Source: Sphingomonas sp.
Lineage (GTDB): Bacteria > Pseudomonadota > Alphaproteobacteria > Sphingomonadales > Sphingomonadaceae
Direction: 5' to 3'
Assembly (NCBI GenBank): GCA_030146605.1
Contig: JASLBO010000106.1
Span: forward strand, 1-17,566
Length of the DNA stretch: 17,566 nt
Under the pieces are notes generated by a model, which was not told the DNA's origin, made no database searches, and worked only from the letters and a program-made list of their open reading frames with translations. Within the stretch, counting starts at the first letter, position 1, and each line of letters starts with the position of its first letter. Shown piece by piece: positions 8,588 to 17,114 of this stretch. A program made the translations under genes and the position numbers.

Positions 8588-9775
8588 CTACGGCGTCGGA
8601 GGATAGACGAAGCCGCGCGGGATCGGGAAGTCTATCTGCCGGCTCTGCCCGACATCGAGATCGCCGACCAAAGTGCGCTGGGCATTGGTGAGCGCGATGT
8701 GATGCGGATCGTTGCGGATCAGCACGAGATTGTCGAAGCTGTTGGTACCGCCGTCGTCGAGCGGGAGCTTGTGGTGGACCTGCCAACCCTGCGGCACCCG
8801 GCCCGAAGCGATGCGATCGATCGCCGCCTGATCGAGCCCAGCGCGGCGCATCGCGTCGACCTTGGCTGGGTCGTCAGCGAGATCGCGCAGGAAGTCGCCG
8901 CGCACGGTCGAGTCGAAGTCGCGGCGAAGCGCCTGATATTCGATCCGGTCGCGCTTCACATAATTGACGGGAACCGCGTCGACCCCGCGCAGCTCGACGG
9001 TCTGGCCGCGTACCCTGCCCTGATAGATGCCCTCGTCGGCCTGGCGCACGCCGGCGCCGAAGAACTCGTCGAGCTGGCCCTTCATCCGGTTGATCGCGTC
9101 GCGCGCGCTGGCGGGAAGCGCGTCGATCGCGCCTTGCGGAATCGCATCCACTGCGTTCTTCACCTGACGCAGCGCCGGCTCGAGCGCGCCGCGCAGCGCC
9201 GGATTGGCGACGACCGCCGCGACCGAGTCGCTGACCGTCTGCGTCCATTTGCCGACCTTGCCGGCCTTGGCCGCATCGCCGAGATAGGGAAGGATCCCGG
9301 CGGCCGACAGCACTCCGTTGAGCGCGTGGCCGCCGGCATCGCCCCAATCGCCGGAGAAGAGCGAGCCGATCGCGCGGCCGGCCGAGATGACCGTGTTGCT
9401 GCCATCTGATATTGGCGTCGGCTCGATGATCCCGGTGATGTCGAGCGCGAGCTGGGTGAGATCGAGTCCGAGCTGCACCGGATCGGGGCCGGTGTCGTTC
9501 GCCGGGGCCGGCGAGGTGGTGCCCCCGCCGTCGAGCGTGCGAGCGAGCTCGCCGCGTTCGACCGGTGTCAAATTGCGGTCGATCTCGGCCTCGACCCAGC
9601 CAGCGGATTGAGGGCTTTCCTGCCGAACGCGCTCGATGCTGGCGGCGACGCCCTGCACATCCACACCGCCGTCCGGCAGGCGGTTCGCGCTGATCGCGAG
9701 TTGGGCCTGCGTCGCGATCTGCGGCGAGGGCGGACCGATCGGATTGTCGGCACTGGAGCGGGCGGGATCGACCAT
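8588..9775 (-). CDS. Polymorphic toxin with C-terminal HNH nuclease domain
   Basis: A 395-residue modular protein. Residues 1-20 are proline/serine rich with no signal peptide. A helical region (20-82) ends in LTPVERGELARTLDGGG, then a Pro/Ser/Thr linker follows (84-100). A glycine/alanine-rich hydrophobic stretch (about 108-175, with SGDWGDAGGHALNGVLSAAG and LPYLGDAAKAGK) resembles the pre-toxin region of polymorphic toxins. A helical spacer leads to the C-terminal HNH/endonuclease VII-type domain: WQVHHKLPLDDGGTNSFDNL (331-350), then VLIRNDPHH (351-359). His334/335, Asn349 and His358/359 are the likely metal and catalytic residues. The ATG has CGGAGG five bases upstream. The SUKH gene follows, making an effector-immunity pair. 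How it is exported is unknown: no type V, VI or VII component is in view. Confidence 0.85.
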   Translation of the reverse strand: MVDPARSSADNPIGPPSPQIATQAQLAISANRLPDGGVDVQGVAASIERVRQESPQSAGWVEAEIDRNLTPVERGELARTLDGGGTTSPAPANDTGPDPVQLGLDLTQLALDITGIIEPTPISDGSNTVISAGRAIGSLFSGDWGDAGGHALNGVLSAAGILPYLGDAAKAGKVGKWTQTVSDSVAAVVANPALRGALEPALRQVKNAVDAIPQGAIDALPASARDAINRMKGQLDEFFGAGVRQADEGIYQGRVRGQTVELRGVDAVPVNYVKRDRIEYQALRRDFDSTVRGDFLRDLADDPAKVDAMRRAGLDQAAIDRIASGRVPQGWQVHHKLPLDDGGTNSFDNLVLIRNDPHHIALTNAQRTLVGDLDVGQSRQIDFPIPRGFVYPPTP

Positions 9776-9855
9776 GCGGGCCTCCGTGGCTGGCGCTTCA
9801 TCTCTTAGGCTTTGCGGGTGCGGGCGGCTGTAATCGATTCGGTTACGAAGCTCTT

Positions 9856-9884
9856 CTCCCTCTCCCCGCCCGCCGGAGAGGGAG
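9856..9884. repeat. Palindromic hairpin in the divergent gap before the DUF2189 gene
   Basis: A perfect 10-bp inverted repeat, CTCCCTCTCC (9856-9865) with GGAGAGGGAG (9875-9884), around a 9-base loop, followed by TTTGTTTG on the plus strand. It looks like a REP-type intergenic palindrome with some terminator character. It sits between divergent promoters, so termination of a gene in this window is not its obvious job. Confidence 0.6.
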
Positions 9885-9889
9885 TTTGT

Positions 9890-9918
9890 TTGCCGCGCGG
9901 CTCTAACAGGCGTACATT
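9890..9918 (+). promoter_or_regulatory. Candidate promoter of the DUF2189 gene
   Basis: TTGCCG (9890-9895) and TACATT (9913-9918) are separated by exactly 17 bases, 4/6 and 4/6 matches to the vegetative consensus, with a start near 9925 and a leader of about 25 bases that includes GAAGGAG. Confidence 0.45.
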
Positions 9919-9949
9919 CGCGTCACCGGGGATATTGAAGGAGCGCGTC

Positions 9950-10741
9950 ATGACTGTCGCTCGTATCGACGCTGCCGGGCGCCCTGCAGAGGCGTTCGAG
10001 GTTCGCAATATCACTGCCGCCGACCTGCGCGATTCGCTTCGCCAGGGCTGGGGCGATTTTCTCGAACATCGCGGCGACCTGCTGTTCGTCGGGATCATCT
10101 ATCCGGTGGTCGGCTTCGCGGTGGCCGCAGTGGCGTTGCAGGATTCGCTGGTTCCCTTGTTCTTCCCTCTGGCGGCCGGAGTCGGGCTGTTGGGCCCCGC
10201 GGTGGCCGGAGGCTTTTACGAGCTGGCGCGGCGGCGCGAGCAGGGGCTGGAATCAGGCTGGTCGCATTTCTTCGACGTCGTCCGCCGCCCCTCGTTCGAC
10301 GCGTTTCTCGCGGTGGCGATGCTGTTGCTGGTACTGTTCTTCGCGTGGCTGGCGGTCGCCGCGGGACTTTACGTCGCGTTGATGGGAGTTGCCGCGCCTG
10401 AAAGCCTCGCTGCGTTCGGCGCCCGGCTGTTCACCACGCCGGAGGGTTGGGCACTGATCCTGCTCGGCAATCTTGCCGGATTGGCCTTCGCCGCGGCGGT
10501 GCTGACGGTGAGCGTGGTGGCGATGCCGATGCTGGTCGACAAGAATGTCGATGCGCGCACCGCGGTCCATGTCTCGCGAATGGCAGTCGCGGCCAACAAG
10601 GGTGCGATGCTGCGCTGGGGTATTCTGGTAGCGGCGCTGCTGGTGCTGGGCTCGATCCCGTTCTTCGTCGGGCTGGCGGTGGTGCTTCCGGTGCTCGGCT
10701 ATGCGACCTGGCATCTCTATACCCGGCTGGTGGTGCGCTGA
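9950..10741 (+). CDS. DUF2189 family integral membrane protein
   Basis: A 263-residue inner-membrane protein of unknown function. After a polar N-terminus comes the family-typical region ITAADLRDSLRQGWGDFLEH (21-40). About six hydrophobic segments follow, including FVGIIYPVVGFAVAAVA, PLFFPLAAGVGLLGPAVAGG, an Ala/Leu-rich helix near 120-145, and the last pair near 215-255. The pattern LRxGWxDF ... GxIYPVVG ... PLFFPLAAG ... GxYELxRRRE is what I know as DUF2189. The start at 9950 is chosen because GAAGGAG lies six bases upstream and the family begins near here; the open frame back to 9812 crosses the hairpin and is not convincing. It is divergent from the toxin gene and 89 bases before sppA on the same strand. 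Confidence 0.88.
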   Translation: MTVARIDAAGRPAEAFEVRNITAADLRDSLRQGWGDFLEHRGDLLFVGIIYPVVGFAVAAVALQDSLVPLFFPLAAGVGLLGPAVAGGFYELARRREQGLESGWSHFFDVVRRPSFDAFLAVAMLLLVLFFAWLAVAAGLYVALMGVAAPESLAAFGARLFTTPEGWALILLGNLAGLAFAAAVLTVSVVAMPMLVDKNVDARTAVHVSRMAVAANKGAMLRWGILVAALLVLGSIPFFVGLAVVLPVLGYATWHLYTRLVVR

Positions 10742-10767
10742 CCCTTCTGTATTGGGGATATAATACA
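10738..10767 (+). promoter_or_regulatory. Candidate sppA promoter with inverted repeat over the -10
   Basis: A perfect TATAAT (10759-10764) stands out in GC-rich DNA; the best -35 is CTGACC (10738-10743) at a short 15-base spacing. TGTATT (10748-10753) and AATACA (10762-10767) form a 6-bp inverted repeat straddling the -10, which could be an operator. The start would be near 10771, 60 bases before the gene. Confidence 0.45.
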
Positions 10768-10830
10768 CAAGCCGTTTACTCGCCTCGCGCCATCCGGTAG
10801 CAGGAGCCTGCAATCGAGGGAGCGGCGCAG

Positions 10831-12720
10831 GTGAAACTGGTTCGGGGCGCGTGGAAAATTCTGGTCGGGATCAAGGACTTCCTTGTTCTCGTCCTGATGC
10901 TGTTGTTCTTCGCGGGGCTGTTCGCAGCGCTTTCGTACAAGCCCAACAAGGCCGCGGTGACCGACGGCGCACTGGTCGTCGCGCTCGACGGTACGCTGGT
11001 CGAGCAAGCTGAGGAGGCCGATCCGTTCGCGCGGCTGGGCGGCGGCGAGGTGACGAAGCAGCATCAGCTGCGCGACGTCCTGCGTGCCCTCGATACCGCG
11101 CGGACCGACAATCGGGTCAAGGCCGTGGTGCTCGACCTCGATCGTTTCATGGGCGGTTATCCCGCGGCTGTCACCGAAGTGGCGGAGGCGATCGGCAAGG
11201 TGCGCGCGAGCGGCAAGAAGGTGCTCGCTTATGCCACCGGCTATAGCGACGACAGCTATGCGCTCGCCGCGAATGCAAGTGAGATCTGGGTGAATCCTCT
11301 CGGCGGCACGCTGTTCGCGGGGCCGGGTGGCACGCAGCTTTACTACAAGGGCTTGATGGACAAGCTCGGCGTCAATGCGCACGTCTACAAGGTCGGCAAG
11401 TTCAAGTCGGCGGTCGAGCCCTATATCCGCAGCGACATGTCGCCCGAGGCGCGTGCCGCGAACGACGCGCTGTACGGCGCGCTTTTTGCGCAATGGCGCG
11501 AGGGCGTCGCCAAGGCGCGGCCAAAGGCACGGATCGCGGATTATATCGCCAAGCCGGATGAGGTCGTGGCGGGTGCCCGGGGCGACATCGCCGCGTCGAA
11601 CCTCGCTTACGGGCTGGTCGACAAGGCCGGCGACCGGCTGGCGTTCGGCAAGCGCGTCGCCGAAATCGCGGGTGCGCCTGCCGGCAAGCCGGCGGGAAGC
11701 TTCAAGGCGATCAAGCTGGCCGACTGGATCGCCGCGAATCCGGTGGCGAGGGGGGGCGAAGGGATCGGCGTGATCACCGTCGCGGGCGAGATCGTCGACG
11801 GCAAAGCGGGACCGGGCCGCGCGGGCGGCGACAGCGTCACTTCGCTGCTGCTCAAGGGGCTCGCCGAAAAGAAATTGAAGGCGCTGGTGGTGCGGGTCGA
11901 TTCGCCCGGCGGATCGGCAATGGCCTCGGAACAGATCCGCCAGGCGATCCTGCAGGCCAAGGCGCAAGGTCTGCCGGTGGTGGTTTCGATGGGCAGCCTC
12001 GCGGCGAGCGGCGGCTATTGGGTCGCGACTGCCGGCGACACGATCTTTGCCGAGCCGTCGACGATCACCGGCTCGATCGGCATCTTCGGGGTGATCCCTT
12101 CGTTCGAGAACAGCCTCGCCAAAATCGGGGTGACCAGCGACGGGGTACGGACCACGCCGCTGTCAGGCCAGCCCGACGTGATGGGCGGGATCAACCCGGT
12201 CACCGATCGCATCCTGCAGGCGGCGATCGAGGCGGGCTATGGCCGCTTCGTCAATCTCGTCGCGCAGGCCCGCAAATTGACGCCGCAACGCGTCGACGAG
12301 ATCGGGCAGGGCCGGGTGTGGATCGGCGGGGTGGCGCACCAGCTCAAGCTGGTCGACCGCTTCGGCGGGATCGACGCGGCGATCGCCGAGGCTGCGAAGC
12401 GCGCGAAGCTCGATCCGGCCAAGGTGCACCCCGTGTATCTCGAGAAGCCGCCAAGCGCGTGGATGCAGTTCGCCGCGTCACTGGCGGGAGGCGAGGATGA
12501 AGACGAATGGGCGGATCAGCCCGCAGGGGCCGACCTCTATGGCCGGATCGCGCAGGAGCGGCGGGCCTTGCTCGGCCAGGCGCTCGGCGATGCCCGGCGG
12601 CTGGCGCTGGGAGGATCGGTGCAGGCGCGCTGCCTCGAATGCATGGGGCTGGCGCCCGCGGTGGTGCGGGCGGAGGACAAAAGCCTGCTCGACCTGCTCA
12701 TCGCGAGGATCGGATTGTGA
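10831..12720 (+). CDS. sppA: Signal peptide peptidase SppA, 67K type
   Basis: A 629-residue membrane-anchored serine protease that degrades cleaved signal peptides; the length matches the long, duplicated (67K) form. There is one N-terminal anchor (about 15-35, DFLVLVLMLLFFAGLFAAL), then the N-terminal S49 repeat carrying the general-base lysine in VGKFKSAVEPY (Lys192). The C-terminal S49 repeat has DSPGGSAMASEQ (357-368) and the nucleophile in MGSLAASGGYW (Ser393), then TITGSIGIFG. Both catalytic residues are present. The C-terminus contains an acidic stretch (GGEDEDEW) and Cys601/Cys604. The start is GTG 10831 behind GAGGGAG at eight bases. Its TGA overlaps the next gene's GTG. Confidence 0.96.
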   Translation: MKLVRGAWKILVGIKDFLVLVLMLLFFAGLFAALSYKPNKAAVTDGALVVALDGTLVEQAEEADPFARLGGGEVTKQHQLRDVLRALDTARTDNRVKAVVLDLDRFMGGYPAAVTEVAEAIGKVRASGKKVLAYATGYSDDSYALAANASEIWVNPLGGTLFAGPGGTQLYYKGLMDKLGVNAHVYKVGKFKSAVEPYIRSDMSPEARAANDALYGALFAQWREGVAKARPKARIADYIAKPDEVVAGARGDIAASNLAYGLVDKAGDRLAFGKRVAEIAGAPAGKPAGSFKAIKLADWIAANPVARGGEGIGVITVAGEIVDGKAGPGRAGGDSVTSLLLKGLAEKKLKALVVRVDSPGGSAMASEQIRQAILQAKAQGLPVVVSMGSLAASGGYWVATAGDTIFAEPSTITGSIGIFGVIPSFENSLAKIGVTSDGVRTTPLSGQPDVMGGINPVTDRILQAAIEAGYGRFVNLVAQARKLTPQRVDEIGQGRVWIGGVAHQLKLVDRFGGIDAAIAEAAKRAKLDPAKVHPVYLEKPPSAWMQFAASLAGGEDEDEWADQPAGADLYGRIAQERRALLGQALGDARRLALGGSVQARCLECMGLAPAVVRAEDKSLLDLLIARIGL

Positions 12721-13277
12721 TCGCCATTCGAGCGGCAACGCCGGAAGACGCAATCGCAATCGCGGCGATCTATGCGCCGCACGTGCTGACCGGGACCGCC
12801 TCGTTCGAGATCGATCCGCCCGACGCGCGCGCGATGCGCACGCGTATGGCCGCGAGCGACGGGCTCTATCCGTGGCTGGTGGCGACCACCGGCGACCCCG
12901 ATGGCGGAGTGATCGGCTATGCCTATGCGAGCAAGTTCCGTGATCGGCCAGCCTATCGCTATGTCTGCGAGACTTCGATCTACCTGACCGACGCCTCGAA
13001 CGGTTCGGGCGTGGGCCGGCTGCTCTACGAGGCGTTGATCGATACGCTGCGCGCGCAGGGCTTCGTCCATGCAATCGGCGCGATCACGCTGCCCAACGAT
13101 CGTTCGATCAAGCTGCACGAAGCGACGGGCTTCCGCCGCGCGGGGGTGTACCGCGAAGTGGGCTTCAAGCACGGCCAGTGGATCGATGTCGGCTTCTGGC
13201 AATGCGAACTCAATGCGCCGGTCGTGCCGCCGGTAGAGCCGAAGAAGTTCAGCGATGTCGGAGTGGTGCGGGGCTGA
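12717..13277 (+). CDS. GNAT N-acetyltransferase, phosphinothricin acetyltransferase type
   Basis: A 186-residue cytoplasmic acetyl-CoA-dependent N-acetyltransferase. The PAT-subfamily pattern is clear: IRAATPEDAIAIAAIYAPHV at the N-terminus (4-23), TGTASFEIDPP (25-35), YVCETSIYL (82-90) with the probable catalytic Glu85, the acetyl-CoA loop NGSGVGRLLYEAL (95-107), NDRSIKLHEATGFRRAG (127-143) with His134, and GQWIDVGFWQ (153-162). Members acetylate phosphinothricin, methionine sulfoximine or related amino compounds; the true substrate here is unknown. The start is GTG 12717, overlapping the sppA stop (GTGA), with GAGGA seven bases upstream, so it is translationally coupled to sppA. The final 20 residues (VVPPVEPKKFSDVGVVRG) are an extra tail past the fold. 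Confidence 0.93.
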   Translation: MIAIRAATPEDAIAIAAIYAPHVLTGTASFEIDPPDARAMRTRMAASDGLYPWLVATTGDPDGGVIGYAYASKFRDRPAYRYVCETSIYLTDASNGSGVGRLLYEALIDTLRAQGFVHAIGAITLPNDRSIKLHEATGFRRAGVYREVGFKHGQWIDVGFWQCELNAPVVPPVEPKKFSDVGVVRG

Positions 13278-13279
13278 GC

Positions 13280-13912
13280 CTATCGCCCGCCGCGATAGGC
13301 CGGCAGATGCAGCTTCCAGACGATCGCGGCGGCGCGCAGCGCGAAGCCGGCGGCGGCAGCGATCAGGCCGGCGGCGAGCGGCGTCAGTCCGGCGAGGCTC
13401 AGCCCGACATAGATCGAAGAGGCCAATGCCGCCGCGGTGACGTAGAGCTCGGGGCGCATCAGGATCGAGGGCTCGCCAACCAGCACGTCGCGGATGATCC
13501 CGCCGAGACACGCGGTCAATACGCCCATCAATGCGGCGGGGACGGGCGGGATGCCGTAGCCGAGCGCCTTGGCGGCGCCGAACGCGGCATAAGCGGCGAG
13601 GCCAAGCGCATCGAGCCAGTCGAAGGTGCGATCGCTCCACCAGCGCTGAGGGGTAAGCCAGACCGCCGTTGCCACTGCGAGGATCAGCGTAGCGAAGGTC
13701 GCGTCATGCACCCAGAATACCGGCGCGCCGATCAGCAGGTCGCGCACCGTGCCGCCGCCGACCCCGGTGATCAGCGCGAAGAATGCCACGGTGACGAAGG
13801 TCTGTGCGCGACGCGTGGCGGAGAGCGCACCGGTGGCAGCGAACACCGCAATGCCGAACAGGTCGAGCACGGGAAGGATCGGGCCGATCTGGGCGGCGAC
13901 TTGCGCTTGCAT
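13280..13912 (-). CDS. TRIC-like / UPF0126 (YadS family) membrane protein
   Basis: A 210-residue inner-membrane protein with about seven membrane helices arranged as an internal duplication: each half contains a glycine-rich helix break ending in RD (GVGGGTVRDLLIGAPVFWV at about 50-68 and CLGGIIRDVLVGEPSILM at about 135-152). That repeated GGxxRDxL is the signature of the PF03458 family, called glycine transporter or bacterial trimeric intracellular cation channel. Transport of potassium or glycine is family knowledge, not visible here. The ATG 13912 has AGGAGA about ten bases upstream. Its stop is two bases from the stop of the convergent acetyltransferase gene, so no room exists for a separate terminator. 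Confidence 0.93.
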   Translation of the reverse strand: MQAQVAAQIGPILPVLDLFGIAVFAATGALSATRRAQTFVTVAFFALITGVGGGTVRDLLIGAPVFWVHDATFATLILAVATAVWLTPQRWWSDRTFDWLDALGLAAYAAFGAAKALGYGIPPVPAALMGVLTACLGGIIRDVLVGEPSILMRPELYVTAAALASSIYVGLSLAGLTPLAAGLIAAAAGFALRAAAIVWKLHLPAYRGGR

Positions 13913-13992
13913 GCCGGCTTTGTCTCCTGTCGGCGCGAACAGGTCAAACGCAGGGTGGCGGCACGCCGCACACTGCGGCTATTACGGCGCGC

Positions 13993-14667
13993 ATGCATCG
14001 GACTGAATCGCCGTTGATCGCCATCGCCGTCTGCCTCGCCGCGCTTGCCGGCTTCGTCGACGCACTCGCCTTTACCAGCCTGGGCGGGTTCTTCGCCTCG
14101 TTCATGAGCGGCAATTCGACTCGGCTCGGCGTGGGGCTGAGGCAGGGGATCGGCAGCGACGCCGCAGTCGCGGGCGGCCTGATCTTGAGCTTCGTCGGCG
14201 GGGTGATCGTGTCCAGCGTGCTGGTTCGCGCCGCGGGCGAGCGGCACAAGACCGCGGTGATGGCGATGGTGACCGCGTTGCTGACGCTGGCCGCGATCGT
14301 CGCGACGGTGGCGCCGGGGCCGCTGGTGCTCGTCCTGCTCGCGGCGGCGATGGGCACCGAGAACGGCGTGTTCAACCGCGACGGCGAAGTGACGATCGGG
14401 CTGACCTATATGACTGGATCGCTGGTGCGGATCGGCCAGAAGCTCGGCGGTGCGCTGATGGGGGATGCGGATCGCTGGGGCTGGGTGCCCTATGTTGCCT
14501 TGTGGCTCGGCTTCCTCGCCGGGGCAGTCTCTGGCGCTGCGGGCCAGCTGCTTTGGGGATGGGATGCCCTGTGGCTTGCGGCGCTGATCGCGGCGGGGCT
14601 GACCGTGGCGATTGCGCGGCTGACAGGTCGCCCGGTGGTCCGCAAGACGGCTAGCGTCGATTCCTAA
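13993..14667 (+). CDS. DUF1275 (YoaK-type) integral membrane protein
   Basis: A 224-residue inner-membrane protein, function unknown. It carries the family pattern LAALAGFVDALAFTSLGG (16-33) and FFASFMSGNSTRLGVGL (33-49), then GTENGVF near 120 and YMTGSLVRIGQKLGGAL near 138-154; six hydrophobic helices are visible. MSGN and the T-G-S-L.R.G.. motif are what define DUF1275/YoaK. The start ATG 13993 is preferred because the protein then begins just before the first helix; it lacks a clear Shine-Dalgarno. The frame is open upstream to 13804, but that part lies over the divergent gene. The 80-base gap to the divergent TRIC-like gene must contain both promoters. Confidence 0.9.
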   Translation: MHRTESPLIAIAVCLAALAGFVDALAFTSLGGFFASFMSGNSTRLGVGLRQGIGSDAAVAGGLILSFVGGVIVSSVLVRAAGERHKTAVMAMVTALLTLAAIVATVAPGPLVLVLLAAAMGTENGVFNRDGEVTIGLTYMTGSLVRIGQKLGGALMGDADRWGWVPYVALWLGFLAGAVSGAAGQLLWGWDALWLAALIAAGLTVAIARLTGRPVVRKTASVDS

Positions 14668-14681
14668 GTTGAAGCGGGTCA

Positions 14682-14752
14682 GTTCCCCTGCGAAAGCAGG
14701 GGCCCAGGAGCCGAGAGCGCTCCGCTTGTGGCCTTGGCCTGCGCCGGGGAAC
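14682..14752. repeat. Sphingomonad-type intergenic palindromic repeat (REP-like)
   Basis: A 71-bp element has near-perfect inverted ends: GTTCCCCTGCG at the left and the complement of GTTCCCCGGCG at the right. Inside the left arm is a perfect 7-bp hairpin, CCCCTGC-GAAA-GCAGGGG (14685-14702). Such repeats translate to strings like SPAKAGAQ and, in my recollection, are common between sphingomonad genes. It sits between the convergent DUF1275 and DUF2314 genes and may also serve as a terminator there. Confidence 0.7.
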
Positions 14753-14761
14753 CGAAAGTGG

Positions 14762-15216
14762 CTACCAGCCGAAGCGGTCCAGCATCGCGCGCGCCTCGGC
14801 GGCGGGCATCCGCGCGATCAGCACGCGCATCGTTGCGCCACCCACCAGCGTACCCGCGTGCCAATAGCTCCAATCGACAACCTGATTGTCCCGCACGCTG
14901 ACTTGCTGGCCCTGGATGAAGCCGGGCGCGCGCGGCACGTTGAGCAGGCGCGCGACCGTCACGTCGCCCTTGTGTGCGATGACTTCGGCCCAGATGAATT
15001 CGGACGGCGCACCGGGGAGCAGGTCATATTTGATCATGTACCCGCCCTCGTCGGGGCCGGGCGCAGTGGCGTGGCCGAAAAAGACCGGAAGCCCGGCGCG
15101 CGCCGTGGCGATCGCCGCGGCCATCTCGGGATCGCCTGCGGGAACGGCGATCGTCGCGTCCTGCGGCGCCGGCGCGAGCGGCGCGGCGAGCCAGAGCAGC
15201 GCCGCGCCGAACGGCA

Positions 15217-15217
<1 letters not shown>
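14762..15217 (-). CDS. DUF2314 domain protein with signal peptide
   Basis: A 151-residue protein with a short hydrophobic leader (FGAALLWLAAPLAPA, residues 3-17), suggesting export to the periplasm. The rest matches DUF2314 as I know it: MAAAIATARAGLPVFF (32-47), YMIKYDLLPGAPSEFIWAEV (60-79), then a beta-rich part with ARLLNVP, QGQQVSVRDNQVVDWSYWHA (103-122) and GGATMRVLI (126-134). The function is unknown; DUF2314 occurs in ankyrin- or immunity-like proteins. Its ATG overlaps the lpd stop (TGATG), and no Shine-Dalgarno is visible, so translation probably depends on lpd. It ends the operon. Confidence 0.85.
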
Positions 15218-16603
<1,386 letters not shown>

Positions 16604-16611
<8 letters not shown>

Positions 16612-16867
16612 TTTGCTTCTCACCTTTCAAGCGATTGCGCTTCGCCGCGACCAAGTCGCGAGTAAATCCGATCATCGCCTGTAGCTGCCCTCGGGTCAGG
16701 TCTGGATAATCAACGAGTATGTCATCGAAAGAGCTGCCTCCCTCGATCAAGCCGAGCAGATGATCGATATAGTGTCGGGTGCCGGCAATTCGAACTTTAC
16801 CCATGCAGGTATGATCATCAGTGACAATGATACCGTCCCAAGGGGTTCGCTCCGGTGCCTTGCTCAT
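16604..16867 (-). CDS. DUF433 family small protein
   Basis: An 87-residue protein with the DUF433 pattern: IIVTDDHTCMGKVRIAGTRHYIDHLLGLIEGG (about 13-44) and SFDDILVDYPDLTRGQLQAMIGF (46-68). DUF433 is a short winged-helix-like domain often found as the antitoxin-like partner of a DUF5615 PIN-like protein, and it may bind DNA. No DUF5615 gene is adjacent; the upstream partner is a small membrane ORF seven bases away. An earlier ATG at 16891 would overlap that ORF and has no better ribosome site. The last codons contain the lpd ribosome site and start, so its translation could influence lpd output. GC is low for the region, pointing to transfer. Confidence 0.85.
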
Positions 16868-16874
16868 GATCCGA

Positions 16875-17114
16875 TCAAACCCGTACCGCATATGCAGCGG
16901 CGACGAATATGATAGCAGCTACCGAAACGCCGATAAGCGCAGCTCGCCCAACCGGCAGCCCCCGCACAGGTTCTCGAGGCAAAAGGAGAACTACCACGTT
17001 CGACCCTAGCAACCCGACGAAGGTTAGGCTTAGTGCAGGCCACCAAGGATTGTTGTTCCATAACCAAACTAAAGCCGCAGCGAGGCAAACCCACATAGCG
17101 AGGAGAGCTAACAC
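16875..17114 (-). CDS. Possible separate small membrane protein (downstream half of the interrupted gene)
   Basis: If the amber codon is a genuine stop, this 79-residue product could start at GTG 17114, four bases after the stop, by termination-reinitiation. It would carry three hydrophobic helices: LALLAMWVCLAAALVWLW, ALSLTFVGLLGSNVVVLLL and ALIGVSVAAIIFVAAAYAV. No usable Shine-Dalgarno precedes the GTG or the in-frame ATG 17096, so I think this is less likely than one broken gene. No family recognised. Confidence 0.4.
   Translation of the reverse strand: MLALLAMWVCLAAALVWLWNNNPWWPALSLTFVGLLGSNVVVLLLPREPVRGLPVGRAALIGVSVAAIIFVAAAYAVRV

Noticed and set aside
9812..9949. An N-terminal extension of the DUF2189 protein from ATG 9812.
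   Set aside because: It would translate through the hairpin at 9856-9884 and the likely promoter; ATG 9950 has GAAGGAG at ideal spacing and fits the family start.
10717..11967. A 416-codon minus-strand open frame opposite sppA.
   Set aside because: The plus strand encodes both catalytic S49 domains with correct motifs; the antisense frame has none.
13804..13992. An upstream extension of the DUF1275 protein.
   Set aside because: It overlaps the divergent TRIC-like gene and gives arginine-rich sequence unlike a membrane protein N-terminus.
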